Positions 8,675-17,030 are shown, counted from the stretch's first letter. The stretch: DNA of 64,000 nucleotides from Chloroflexota bacterium (GCA_026702615.1 JAPPBY010000014.1:93555-157554); one strand, 5' to 3'. The notes: a model not told the origin generated them from the letters alone. Program-made: numbers and translations.

Positions 8675-10128
8675 GCGAGCTCTGGGAGCTGACGGCGCAC
8701 GAGGCCCAGGACGGCCTCCGCACGAAGGAATTCTCCTCGGTCGAGCTGACGGAGTCGGTCCTCGCCCGCGTCGATGCCGTCGAGGACCGCGTCAACGCCT
8801 ACATCACGCGAACCGATGAGGTCGCACGCGAGCAGGCCCGCGAGGCCGACGCCCGCTTCGCCGCCGGCACAGCCACCCCCCTCACCGGCATCCCCTTCGC
8901 CGTCAAGGACCTCATCGTCACGAAGGGCGTCCGCACGACCGCCGGCTCGCGCATGCTCGGCGACTTCGTCCCGCCCTACGACAGCCACGTCTACGAGCAG
9001 CTGAAGCGCGCCGGCGCCGTCATGGTCGGCAAGGCGAACATGGACGAGTTCGCCATGGGCTCCAGCACCGAGCACTCCGCCTACGGCGCCACCCGCAACC
9101 CCTGGGACACCGACCGCGTGCCCGGAGGCAGCTCCGGTGGCTCCGCCGCCGCCGTAGCGGCGGGCGAGTGCATCGCCGCCCTCGGCAGCGATACAGGCGG
9201 CAGCATCCGCCAGCCCGCCGCCCTCTGCGGCGTCGTCGGCCTCGACCCCACCTACGGCCGCGTAAGCCGCTTCGGCATCATCGCCTTCGGTAGCTCCCTC
9301 GACCAGGTCGGTCCTATCGGCCGCGACGTGGAAGACGTCGCCACCATCCTCGACGGCATCAGCAGTCACGACCCCCGCGACTCCACCAGCGACCCTGCTC
9401 CCCGCCCCGACATGCGCCACTACCTCGGCCGCGACGTCGCCGGCAAGAAGATCGGCGTGCCCCGCGAGTACTTCATCGAGGGGATGGAGAACGGCGTGCG
9501 TACTCGCATCGACGAGGCGCTCCGCCACCTCGAGTCGCTCGGCTGCGAGATCGACACGGACCTCTCCCTCCCCATGACCGAGCACGCCCTCGCCGTCTAC
9601 TACCTCATCGCCCCCAGCGAGGCGAGCTCCAACCTGGCCCGCTACGACGGGGTCAAGTACGGCCTCAGTGAGCGCGGCGGCAGCATGTGGGAGAACATGG
9701 AGCAGACCCGCGAGCAAGGCTTCGGCGACGAGGTGAAGCGCCGCATCATGCTCGGCGTCTACGCCCTCAGCGCTGGCTACTACGACCAGTTCTACCTGAA
9801 GGCGCAGAAGGTCCGGACCCTGATCACCAACGAGTTTCGCGAGGCCTTCACCCGCTACGACGCCCTCGTGACCCCCACCACCCCCGGCGTCGCTTTCCCC
9901 GTCGGCGACAAGCTCGACGACCCCTACGCGATGTACCTGAACGACATCTACACGCTCCCCAGCGCCGTTGCCGGCCTCCCCGCCCTCAGCCTCCCCTGCG
10001 GCCTCAGCGAGGGCCTGCCCGTCGGCCTCCAAATCATCGGCGACGTGGGCGCCGAGGGCACGATCCTGCAGATCGGCCACGCGTTCGAGGGAGCCCTCGG
10101 CGAAGCCAACACGCTCGCTCCGCTCTAG
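8671..10128 (+). CDS. gatA: aspartyl/glutamyl-tRNA amidotransferase subunit A
   Basis: This 485-residue amidase-signature enzyme is the glutaminase subunit of GatCAB. It frees ammonia from glutamine and passes it to GatB. The Ser-cisSer-Lys triad is visible: Lys in FAVKDLI, Ser in GGSSGGSAAAVA and Ser in DTGGSIRQPAA. The C-terminal region with PTTPGVAFPVGD is also GatA-like. Length is normal for the family. It overlaps gatC by four bases. Confidence 0.95.
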   Translation: MSELWELTAHEAQDGLRTKEFSSVELTESVLARVDAVEDRVNAYITRTDEVAREQAREADARFAAGTATPLTGIPFAVKDLIVTKGVRTTAGSRMLGDFVPPYDSHVYEQLKRAGAVMVGKANMDEFAMGSSTEHSAYGATRNPWDTDRVPGGSSGGSAAAVAAGECIAALGSDTGGSIRQPAALCGVVGLDPTYGRVSRFGIIAFGSSLDQVGPIGRDVEDVATILDGISSHDPRDSTSDPAPRPDMRHYLGRDVAGKKIGVPREYFIEGMENGVRTRIDEALRHLESLGCEIDTDLSLPMTEHALAVYYLIAPSEASSNLARYDGVKYGLSERGGSMWENMEQTREQGFGDEVKRRIMLGVYALSAGYYDQFYLKAQKVRTLITNEFREAFTRYDALVTPTTPGVAFPVGDKLDDPYAMYLNDIYTLPSAVAGLPALSLPCGLSEGLPVGLQIIGDVGAEGTILQIGHAFEGALGEANTLAPL

Positions 10129-10347
10129 GCCTCTGGCCCTCCCAACCCTTGACCGTAATGCCCCCCATGCCCAGAGTCCGAATCGTGGACCGTCAGCTCA
10201 TTGCCACGTGTCTCCCCACTGCCGCTGCGGCGGCAGCGCAAGCGCGCAGGTAGCATGCGAGCGGTTCAACGACGCACAGGACACGAAGCCGCCCGCGGGG
10301 CGGCTGTTTCGTATCTGCCACCAGCGGGGGGCGGAAGGAACGGGGCC

Positions 10348-11529
10348 GTGGAGAACGACTCCCCCGGAGCCGAACGCTTCATCTCGCGGAGCCTCATCTC
10401 CGTGCCCGCCAGCGGCATCCGCAAGTTCTTTGACCTGCTCAGCACGATCGACGACGTCATCTCCCTCGGCGTCGGCGAACCCGATTATGTAACGCCGGAG
10501 CCGATCCGCCGCGCCGCCCTTGAGAGCATCGAGAAGGGCGAGACCCACTACACCTCGAACTACGGCCTGCTGGAGCTGCGCGAGGCCCTCAGCGAGGAGA
10601 TCGAGACCCTCTACGGCGTCTCCTACGACCCCGCCACCGAGATCGTCGTTACCAGCGGCTCCAGCGAGGCCTTCGACATCGCCCTCCGCTCCCTCCTGGA
10701 CGACGGAGACGAGGTGCTCTGCCCCGACCCCAGCTACGTCGCCTACGAGCCCGCCGTCATCATGGCGAAGGGCCGCTTCCGGCCAGTCCCCACCACGGCC
10801 GAGCACGAGTTCCGCCTCCTTGCCAGCGATGTCTCCGAACAGGTAACCGAGAACACCAAGGCGCTCCTCTTCGGTTATCCCGCCAACCCCACGGGCGCGA
10901 CCATGGACCGCGCTGGTCTCGAAGCCGTCGCCGAGGTGGCCGCCGCCAACGACCTCGCCGTCATCAGCGACGAGCTCTATGCCCGCCTTACCTACGAGGG
11001 CGAGCACACCTGCTTCTCCTCCATCGAAGGCATGCGGGACCGCACCATCCTCATCGGCGGTTTCAGCAAGACCTACGCCATGACCGGCTGGCGCATCGGC
11101 TGGCTGGCCGCCCCCGCCCCGCTCGCCGAAGCCGCCATGAAGGTCCACCAGTACGTCATGATGTCGGCCCCCACCGCCGCCCAGTACGCCGCTCTTGCCG
11201 CCCTCCAGCACGGCGAGAGCTTCGTCCAGGAGATGCTGGCAGAGTACGACCGCCGCCGCCGTCTTATGGTCGATGGTCTCCACGCCGTCGGCCTCCCCGC
11301 CTTCCGCCCCCGCGGGGCCTTCTACGCCTTCCCCGACATCCGCCCCACGGGCATGGACAGCACCACCTTCAGCGAGCGCCTTCTCGCCGAGGAGCGCGTC
11401 GCCGTCGTACCCGGCTCCGCCTTCGGCGCCTGTGGCGAGGGCTTCGTGCGCGCCTGCTACGCGAGCGGCTACGAGCAGATCGAGCGCGCCCTCGAGCGCA
11501 TCGGGCGCTTCGTCCAGCGCAACCGCTAG
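10348..11529 (+). CDS. PLP-dependent aminotransferase, class I/II
   Basis: The 393-residue fold-type I aminotransferase carries YPANPTGAT, SDELYARLTY and GGFSKTYAMTGWRIGW, whose Lys forms the internal aldimine with PLP. A C-terminal Arg in GFVRACYAS should bind the substrate carboxylate. It is close to aspartate/aromatic aminotransferases of the AspC/PatA type, but the substrate is not determined. The open frame reaches back to 10201. The GTG at 10348 is chosen because GGAAGGA sits eight bases upstream and the fold begins there (FISRSLISVPASGI). The pyrophosphatase-like gene follows after nine bases. Confidence 0.85.
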   Translation: MENDSPGAERFISRSLISVPASGIRKFFDLLSTIDDVISLGVGEPDYVTPEPIRRAALESIEKGETHYTSNYGLLELREALSEEIETLYGVSYDPATEIVVTSGSSEAFDIALRSLLDDGDEVLCPDPSYVAYEPAVIMAKGRFRPVPTTAEHEFRLLASDVSEQVTENTKALLFGYPANPTGATMDRAGLEAVAEVAAANDLAVISDELYARLTYEGEHTCFSSIEGMRDRTILIGGFSKTYAMTGWRIGWLAAPAPLAEAAMKVHQYVMMSAPTAAQYAALAALQHGESFVQEMLAEYDRRRRLMVDGLHAVGLPAFRPRGAFYAFPDIRPTGMDSTTFSERLLAEERVAVVPGSAFGACGEGFVRACYASGYEQIERALERIGRFVQRNR

Positions 11530-11538
11530 CGGCTCCCC

Positions 11539-11895
11539 ATGGACCCCAACCTCCACCTCGCCGACTGGCTCGGCCGGCGCCTGACCGTCGAGATCGACCG
11601 CCCCCTTGGCAGCCGCCACCCACGGGAGGACGACATCACCTACCCCATCAACTACGGCTTCGTCCCCGATACGGTCGCCCCCGACGGCCACCCCCTCGAC
11701 GTCTACGTGCTCGACGCCAACACGCCCCTCGAACACTGCGAGGCAACCGTCATCGCCATCGTGCGTCGCCGCGACGACGTGGAGGACAAGCTCGTGGCGG
11801 TTCTTGAAGACACAGGGGCGTGGGACGCAACCGGAATTCTTGCCGCCGTCGACTTCCAGGAGCGCTATTTCGACTCCTGGGTAGAGCTCGCCTGA
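11539..11895 (+). CDS. small inorganic pyrophosphatase-family protein
   Basis: This 118-residue protein aligns with the short family I pyrophosphatase relatives: DRPLGSRHP, YPINYGFVPDTVAPDGHPLD, AIVRRRDDVEDKLVAV and a final FQERYFDSW. Classical bacterial enzymes are about 175 residues. The usual DGDPLDV signature reads DGHPLDV here, so the Asp that acts as general base in E. coli enzyme (D67) is His. It may hydrolyse another diphosphate or be a weak pyrophosphatase. It follows the aminotransferase closely and is probably co-transcribed with it. Confidence 0.7.
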   Translation: MDPNLHLADWLGRRLTVEIDRPLGSRHPREDDITYPINYGFVPDTVAPDGHPLDVYVLDANTPLEHCEATVIAIVRRRDDVEDKLVAVLEDTGAWDATGILAAVDFQERYFDSWVELA

Positions 11896-11920
11896 CGCTC
11901 ACGAAGGCGCGTGCTAGACT
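11892..11920 (+). promoter_or_regulatory. sigma-A-type promoter of the acyl-CoA dehydrogenase gene
   Basis: CTGACG (11892-11897) and TAGACT (11915-11920) are separated by 17 bases. Transcription would start near 11927, giving a leader of about 70 bases before the ATG at 11996. Confidence 0.5.
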
Positions 11921-11931
11921 CGCGCGGCTAA

Positions 11932-11962
11932 CCCCCGCGAAGGGGGCGCGTTTACGTGCGCC
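11932..11962 (+). other. two small hairpins in the acyl-CoA dehydrogenase leader
   Basis: CCCCC-GCGAA-GGGGG (11932-11946) is followed by GGCGC...GCGCC (11945-11949 with 11958-11962) and then TGTTTT. The two stems share GG, so they are mutually exclusive. This could be the terminator of the upstream pyrophosphatase-like gene or an attenuator-like leader. Confidence 0.35.
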
Positions 11963-11995
11963 TGTTTTCGCGGCCCTGATGAAGGACGGAAAACG

Positions 11996-13105
11996 ATGGA
12001 TCTGAGCCTCAGCGAAGAGCAGACCCTGATCCGCGACTCGGCGCGCGACTTCCTCGAGAACGAGTGCCCCGAAGAGCACGTGCGGGCCATGGAAGAGGAC
12101 GAGGCCGGTTACAGCCCCGACCTCTGGAAGAAGATGGCCGAGCTCGGCTGGCAGGGCCTCATGGTTCCCGAGGAGCACGGCGGTTCCGGCTTCTCCTACC
12201 TCGACCTCTGCGTCCTCGTCGAGGAGTTCGGCCGCGCGCTCGTTCCCGGACCCTTCATCCCCAACGCCACCTGCGCCGCCTGGCTCGTCATCGCCGGCAG
12301 CGATGCGCAGAAGGCGAAGTACCTGCCCGGCATCGCCAGCGGCACGGCCATCCACACCTACGCCGTCACCGAGGAGACGGGCCGCTGGGATCGCGGCGGC
12401 TACACCCTCACCGCGGCCGCAGGCGGCGACGGGTACGTGCTCAATGGCACCAAGCTGTTCGTCCCCGACGCGAACGTGGCCGACTACCTGCACGTCATCG
12501 CGAATACGCCCGACGGCAGGCTCGCGAACTTCATCATCGCCCGCGACCAGGCAGGCGTGGAGGTCAACCTCCTCAAGACCATCGCCAGCGACAAGCAGGC
12601 CGAGGTCGTCCTGAACAACGTCAGCGTGAGCGCCGAGGACGTCATGCCCGTCGATAGCGAGACGAGCATGCGCGGCCGCAATATCGCCGTGAACCTTGAG
12701 AACGCCTACCTCGTCGGTCTTGCCCAGAAGGACTTCGAGATCGCGGTCAACTACGCCAAGGAGCGCGTCCAGTTCGGGCGCCCCATCGGCTCCTTCCAGG
12801 CGATCCAGCACAAGGCCGCCGACATGGTCACCGACGTCGACGGCATGCGCTTCATCACCTACAAGGCCGCATGGGCCACCAGCGAGAACGAGCCGTCCCA
12901 GCACATGGACACTTCCATGGCGAAGGCGTGGTGCAGCGAGGCAAGCCGGCGCGTGGTCGCCCACGGCCAGCAAATTCACGGCGGCATCGGCTTCACCAAG
13001 GATTACATCATCCAGCTCTACTTCCGCCGCCAGAAGCGCGCCGAGCTCTTCTGGGGCGACGCCGACTTCCACCGCGAGCAAGTCGCGGCCATGCTGGAGA
13101 TCTAG
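11996..13105 (+). CDS. acyl-CoA dehydrogenase family protein
   Basis: The 369 residues show the N-terminal helical domain (LSEEQTLIRDSARDFLENE), the middle beta domain and the C-terminal helical bundle. The bundle includes YAKERVQFGRPIGSFQAIQH and HGGIGFTKDY, both conserved in this FAD-dependent family. It would desaturate an acyl-CoA at the alpha-beta position; chain specificity is not evident. The middle domain's flavin-contact loop is shorter and more divergent than in the paralogue at 17.7-18.9 kb. The gene stands alone between its own promoter and a strong terminator hairpin. Confidence 0.85.
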   Translation: MDLSLSEEQTLIRDSARDFLENECPEEHVRAMEEDEAGYSPDLWKKMAELGWQGLMVPEEHGGSGFSYLDLCVLVEEFGRALVPGPFIPNATCAAWLVIAGSDAQKAKYLPGIASGTAIHTYAVTEETGRWDRGGYTLTAAAGGDGYVLNGTKLFVPDANVADYLHVIANTPDGRLANFIIARDQAGVEVNLLKTIASDKQAEVVLNNVSVSAEDVMPVDSETSMRGRNIAVNLENAYLVGLAQKDFEIAVNYAKERVQFGRPIGSFQAIQHKAADMVTDVDGMRFITYKAAWATSENEPSQHMDTSMAKAWCSEASRRVVAHGQQIHGGIGFTKDYIIQLYFRRQKRAELFWGDADFHREQVAAMLEI

Positions 13106-13130
13106 CCAGACGGCATCGGCAATCAGGCTC

Positions 13131-13156
13131 GAGGCCCCGCCATCTGGCGGGGCCTC
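13131..13156. terminator. strong hairpin terminator between convergent genes
   Basis: A perfect 11-bp stem (GAGGCCCCGCC with GGCGGGGCCTC) closes on the tetraloop ATCT. It lies between the acyl-CoA dehydrogenase stop and the stop of the opposing PIN toxin gene, so it can serve both strands. The following bases are only partly T-rich. Confidence 0.75.
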
Positions 13157-13162
13157 TTCGCG

Positions 13163-13597
13163 TCACTCGAGCGGGTCGATCACGGTCAGGAACGGGAACC
13201 GGTGGAAGTCCCGGTCGTTCGTGCAGATCTGGCTGACACCGTGTTCCCGCATCAAGACCGCCGTGTGTAGGTCATGCAGGACACCCCCACGCAGGTCGGG
13301 AAGCTCCGCCAGCGTCTGCGCAAGCACTGCCTCGTGTCGCGGAGTCGCGGTCAGCAGCGTGAACCCCGGAGAGGCAAGCAGCGCCTGAAGGAACTGCATC
13401 GCCGGCCCAACCTGCCACGGCCTCGGGAAGACGCGGGAGTGGGTAGCGTTCTTCAGGAACTCGTAGCACACATTCCACGTGAGAAAGGTCGGGGAGGGGT
13501 CCCGTCGCCACCGTTCCAATTGACTCCGGCAAGGCCCGTGGAACGGGGAGTCTGCATTGGCCGCGTAGATCAACACGTTCGTGTCGACGGCCAGCAC
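13163..13597 (-). CDS. PIN-domain toxin (VapC-type ribonuclease)
   Basis: The 144-residue protein begins LAVDTNVLIYAAN, with the first catalytic Asp of the PIN fold. It continues with a conserved Glu in NVCYEFLKN, an Asp in LHDLHTAVL and a final ICTNDRDFHRF with the last acidic pair. VapC toxins cut tRNA or rRNA when unrestrained. The GTG start immediately follows the antitoxin stop, so the pair is translationally linked. It faces the acyl-CoA dehydrogenase gene across a hairpin terminator. Confidence 0.85.
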   Translation of the reverse strand: MLAVDTNVLIYAANADSPFHGPCRSQLERWRRDPSPTFLTWNVCYEFLKNATHSRVFPRPWQVGPAMQFLQALLASPGFTLLTATPRHEAVLAQTLAELPDLRGGVLHDLHTAVLMREHGVSQICTNDRDFHRFPFLTVIDPLE

Positions 13598-13993
13598 CTA
13601 GGCCTTCCCCGTGTCTTCGCTCGTCCGCTCGGGCGTCTTCTCATCCGCGTCGTAATCCGCCATATCCTCGGCCACGGCTAGCATCTTCCGTGGTCGAACC
13701 CCGGGTGGTTGCTCCGGGCGGCTACCTGCCGGGGTCCCGTACAGGCCCTCATCCCGTTCCCGATCCAGTACTTCGTAGAGGGCTTCCCGATCCGCGATGT
13801 CCACGAGCGGTTCGCCCATGTTCGCGACCGGCAGCGGCGGCAGCTCGGCTACCGGCGCGGGCGTCTCACCCTCAGCAAGGATTCGCCGGATCCCGGCATC
13901 CACAAGCGCACCCATGGTGGTCTTCCGCCTGACGGCTTCTTCCTTCAGCCGGTCCATGAGGGCGTCTTCAATGTTGACGGTCGTCTTCTTCAT
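13598..13993 (-). CDS. antitoxin, ribbon-helix-helix type (VapB-like)
   Basis: The 131-residue protein begins MKKTTVNIEDALMDRLKEEA and VRRKTTMGALVDAGI, a short beta strand and two helices typical of ribbon-helix-helix DNA-binding antitoxins. An unusually long, acidic and proline-rich tail follows that probably wraps the toxin. It lies directly upstream of the PIN gene. The ATG at 13993 is chosen over a GTG/ATG four codons upstream because the RHH strand begins here. An inverted repeat TATGG-ACAA-CCATA (13993-14006) overlaps the start and may be its autoregulatory operator. Confidence 0.75.
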   Translation of the reverse strand: MKKTTVNIEDALMDRLKEEAVRRKTTMGALVDAGIRRILAEGETPAPVAELPPLPVANMGEPLVDIADREALYEVLDRERDEGLYGTPAGSRPEQPPGVRPRKMLAVAEDMADYDADEKTPERTSEDTGKA

Positions 13994-14047
13994 ATGGACA
14001 ACCATACACCATTGCTCAACATTTACAAGTTAAATACGCCAGCTGCC

Positions 14048-14353
14048 CTAGTGGGGATGGGGATGCCCATGCGAGTGCCCGCCGGGGCCATGGCTATGAC
14101 CGTGATGGGAGAGGTCGTCCGCTCCCCCGGCTTCGATGCCGCCTTCCCCGTCGCCGTCACCGCCATCCTCCCAGGGCGCCGGGCCATCGCCCACGCCCGC
14201 TTCCGCTCGCCCCAGGACCGCGAAATTGCCGATGACTTTCCTCGCCTGCGCCCCGCACTCGGGGCACGGCGCGAGCTGGAGGGCGTCGCCCATGGGCATG
14301 CGCTTCTCGAACCGCGCGCCACAGTCGGGACATTGGTATTCGTACAGAGCCAT
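14048..14353 (-). CDS. FmdB-family zinc-ribbon protein with His-rich tail
   Basis: The 101-residue protein starts MALYEYQCPDCGARFEKR and has a second CPECGAQARKVI, the CxxC...CxxC zinc ribbon of the FmdB family of small putative regulators. It ends in an acidic Gly/Asp-rich stretch and then a Gly/His tail (HHGHSHGPGGHSHGHPHPH). The tail is longer and richer in histidine than usual and could bind nickel, zinc or cobalt. Function is unknown beyond the fold. Confidence 0.75.
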   Translation of the reverse strand: MALYEYQCPDCGARFEKRMPMGDALQLAPCPECGAQARKVIGNFAVLGRAEAGVGDGPAPWEDGGDGDGEGGIEAGGADDLSHHGHSHGPGGHSHGHPHPH

Positions 14354-14470
14354 GTCGCGGATGGTGGAGAGGCTGGCTCGCTAGGTCAACCCGCCCGCAT
14401 TCTCCGCGTTCTAGCCCGGACGAAACGGGGACGGCTGGCCCGCGGCCACGCCCTCCGGCATGCTTGACCC

Positions 14471-15037
14471 ATGGTTCGCATCAACCGCGTTTACACCCGA
14501 GCCGGAGACGACGGCACAACCGCCCTTGCCGGAGGCCAGCGCGTCCCGAAGGAGAGCCTCCGCATCGAGGCCTACGGCACCGTCGACGAGCTCAACAGCG
14601 CCATCGGCATCGCCGTCGCCGCCGGGCTGGAGGCTCCACTCGCCGAGCCCTTCGGCGTCATCCAGCAGGTGCTCTTCAACCTCGGCGCCGAGCTGGCGAC
14701 CGCCCGCGAAGCCGGCGAAGAACCCACTGGCCCCCACGTCGAGAGTCGCCACGTCGACCAGCTCGAGTCCTGGATCGATGACTGGAACGACGATTTGGAG
14801 CCCCTCACCAGCTTCGTCCTTCCCGGCGGGAACCCTACTGCCGCCCACCTCCACCTCGCGCGGACGATCTGCCGCCGCGCCGAACGCCTCACCTTCGCCC
14901 TCAGCCGAGAGGAGCCAGTAGGCGAGTTCGTCTCCCCCTACCTCAACCGCCTCAGCGACCTGCTCTTCGTCGCCTCCCGCCTCCAGAACCAGCTCAGCGG
15001 CCACGGCGACGTGCTCTGGGACTCGCGCAAGTTCTAA
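14471..15037 (+). CDS. cob(I)yrinic acid a,c-diamide adenosyltransferase (PduO type)
   Basis: The 188-residue protein has the PduO/MMAB signature: VYTRAGDDGTTALAGG (ATP-binding N-terminus), EAYGTVDELNSAIG and FVLPGGNPTAAHLHLARTICRRAER. It transfers the adenosyl group of ATP to cob(I)alamin to make coenzyme B12. Methylmalonyl-CoA mutase would need this cofactor, which fits the carboxylase genes at 48.8-52.5 kb. There is no Shine-Dalgarno. A CATGCT hexamer six bases upstream could be the -10 of a leaderless transcript. Confidence 0.9.
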   Translation: MVRINRVYTRAGDDGTTALAGGQRVPKESLRIEAYGTVDELNSAIGIAVAAGLEAPLAEPFGVIQQVLFNLGAELATAREAGEEPTGPHVESRHVDQLESWIDDWNDDLEPLTSFVLPGGNPTAAHLHLARTICRRAERLTFALSREEPVGEFVSPYLNRLSDLLFVASRLQNQLSGHGDVLWDSRKF

Positions 15038-15040
15038 CCG

Positions 15041-15817
15041 CTACCGCCGCAGCCGCACGATGTGACCGTCGGCGAAGACCCCTCGCGTGCTGATCCCGAG
15101 CCGTTCGTAGGCGGCGCGCGGCACGCCGAGGTCCGCGGCGTACAGTTCACCGACATTCTTCTGGCAGACCGGCAGCACCTGCCCGGTCTTCGGCAGGTCG
15201 AACACCAGCGTGGTGGCCGCCGTCACTGCCGGACTGCTCACGACGCCCGTCTCCGCGTTCACGCCCGTCGGGATATCCAGAGCCAAAATAGGCCGCCGCG
15301 CGGCCGCCGCGATCTGCGTGACGGCCGCAGCGAGACCGGTCGGCGCCCCCTCGAGCCCGTACCCGACAAGCGCATCGACGACCAGGTCGGCGCGCTGCAG
15401 GTGGTCCTCGGCGGTGTGCTCGCTCGTATCGCTGTCGTGCGGCTCCGCGATCCCCGACTCCGCCAGGATGTGCAGGTGCCGCCGAGTCACGAAACTCATC
15501 TGCGACTCGACCTCACCGAGCAGCGGCTCCGCTTGCACGCCCCAGTTGTCGAGGTGCCGAACGGCCGCCAGCCCCGCTGCCCCCACGTGCCCGCCGCCGG
15601 CCAGCACCACCACCCGCTGCCCCTTCGCACTCCCGCCCAGCATCGCCAGCACCAGTTCCGCCGTCGCCAGACCGGCGTTCTCGACCGCCTGCAGGATGTC
15701 GAAGTGGAATACTTCCTGGGCGGCGCGCTGGATCTCGCGCATCTGCCCGGGCGTAACGGTCGGCGTGTCATTTAGCTTTCGCTGGGGAAAGCCACCAGGG
15801 TTCCCTTTCACCGCCAT
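15041..15817 (-). CDS. nnrE: NAD(P)H-hydrate epimerase (YjeF N-terminal domain)
   Basis: The 258 residues form a single YjeF_N domain: QMREIQRAAQEV at the start, GGGHVGAAGLAAVRHL as the nucleotide loop, DALVGYGLEGAPTG, and ILALDIPTGVNAETG with the catalytic Asp. The enzyme interconverts the R and S forms of damaged, hydrated NAD(P)H so the dehydratase can repair them. The NnrD dehydratase half that is often fused is missing here. The substrate loop GGGHVG differs from the common GxGNNGGDG, so a related epimerase activity is possible. Confidence 0.7.
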   Translation of the reverse strand: MAVKGNPGGFPQRKLNDTPTVTPGQMREIQRAAQEVFHFDILQAVENAGLATAELVLAMLGGSAKGQRVVVLAGGGHVGAAGLAAVRHLDNWGVQAEPLLGEVESQMSFVTRRHLHILAESGIAEPHDSDTSEHTAEDHLQRADLVVDALVGYGLEGAPTGLAAAVTQIAAAARRPILALDIPTGVNAETGVVSSPAVTAATTLVFDLPKTGQVLPVCQKNVGELYAADLGVPRAAYERLGISTRGVFADGHIVRLRR

Positions 15818-15831
15818 GAGCGCGCCCGATG

Positions 15832-16197
15832 CTACGCCTGCGGGTGCGTGGCGGTCACCCGCGCGGTGATGCCCCCGCGTGCGTGGAAGTCCCCGATGAC
15901 GGTCGCCCGTCGCGGCGCGATCGCGGCCACCACGTCATCGAGGATCACGTTCACCACGTCCTCGTAGAAGATGCCCCGCTCGCGGAACGACTGCAGGTAG
16001 AACTTGAAGCTGCGCAGCTCGATGCAGCGCGCCTCGGGGACATAGATGAGCGTGATCGTCCCGAAGTCCGGCTGGCCCGTCATCGGACAAACGCTCGTGA
16101 ACTCAGGCGCGTCGAAGCGGATTTCGTAGTCGCGCCCGGGGTGCTGGTTCTCGAATGAGTCGATCGTGCCGTCGGTGGCGAATTCGTTGGCGCCCAT
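15832..16197 (-). CDS. queF: NADPH-dependent 7-cyano-7-deazaguanine reductase
   Basis: The 121-residue unimodular QueF reduces preQ0 to preQ1 in queuosine synthesis. EFTSVCPMTGQPDFGTI carries the catalytic Cys and the Asp. Downstream are ELRSFKFYLQSFR (the QueF signature) and GIFYEDVVNVILDDV. The tail HARGGITARVTATHP is also typical. The ATG at 16197 gives the normal short-form length; the open frame beyond it reads into the neighbour. The queuosine-precursor transporter gene lies just upstream on the same strand. Confidence 0.93.
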   Translation of the reverse strand: MGANEFATDGTIDSFENQHPGRDYEIRFDAPEFTSVCPMTGQPDFGTITLIYVPEARCIELRSFKFYLQSFRERGIFYEDVVNVILDDVVAAIAPRRATVIGDFHARGGITARVTATHPQA

Positions 16198-16241
16198 CGA
16201 AGCCAGCGTGCGACTCGCCGGGCGAGCGCGCAAGCTTTCGG

Positions 16242-16991
16242 CTACCGGCCCCGACGGAGCGCGGAGAGTATCGGGATCGGGTTGAAGTCCGTGTCCGTGT
16301 CGTACACGTCCACGCCTTCGAGCCGCTTCATCGTGTTCACGACCAGGTAGGTGAGCGGCGTCGCAATCACCTCGTAAACGGTCTTGATGAGCCACGCCCG
16401 CCAGACGAACGCCCACAGCGCCTCGCCGTTCGGGATGGTAGTCGTTCCAAAGAACGCAATCGTCAGGAAGACCGCCGAGTCGATTCCCTGCCCCACGATC
16501 GTGGAGCCAATGGTGCGCGTCCACAGGAACCGCCCCTGCGTCACGCGTTTCAGGCGCGCCAGCACGTAGGAGTTCGCGAATTCGCCCACGAGGAACGCGA
16601 GGAAGCTGCCGCCCACAATCCTCCACGTCTGCCCCAGGATCGTCTCGTAGGCCTCCTGGTCCGCCCAGAACGGCGCCGACGGTATCTCCTGAGCGACGAA
16701 GATGGCGAGAACCACCAGCGCGTTGGCGAAGAACCCGGACCAGATCACGCGCCGCGCAACGGAGTAGCCGTACACCTCCGTCAGGATGTCGCCGATGATG
16801 TAGGAGACCGGGAAGATGATGATCGCAGCGGGCTGGAAGTAGTCGAACGCTCCCCCGACCAGTCCGGAGATGTCGACGATCTTGATGGCGATGATGTTCG
16901 AGACAATCAACGCCCCCGCGAACATGACGGCGACGGGCATCAGGTAGCGGAAGTGTCGCTCGCCCGACTCGGTCATCATCGTCTGGGTCAT
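16242..16991 (-). CDS. queuosine precursor transporter (YhhQ/DUF165, VUT family)
   Basis: The 249-residue protein has about six membrane segments. It carries family motifs SNIIAIKIVDI, FPVSYIIGDILTEVYGY, GEFANSYVLARLKRVTQGR and STIVGQGIDSAVF. YhhQ imports preQ0 or preQ1. The paired queF downstream (44 bases away) supports import of preQ0 followed by reduction to preQ1, which bypasses de novo synthesis. No queC, queD or queE is seen in this window. Confidence 0.88.
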   Translation of the reverse strand: MTQTMMTESGERHFRYLMPVAVMFAGALIVSNIIAIKIVDISGLVGGAFDYFQPAAIIIFPVSYIIGDILTEVYGYSVARRVIWSGFFANALVVLAIFVAQEIPSAPFWADQEAYETILGQTWRIVGGSFLAFLVGEFANSYVLARLKRVTQGRFLWTRTIGSTIVGQGIDSAVFLTIAFFGTTTIPNGEALWAFVWRAWLIKTVYEVIATPLTYLVVNTMKRLEGVDVYDTDTDFNPIPILSALRRGR

Positions 16992-17030
16992 GGGGCGCGG
17001 ATTTTAGCAGGCCGTTCCCCACGCCCCTGC

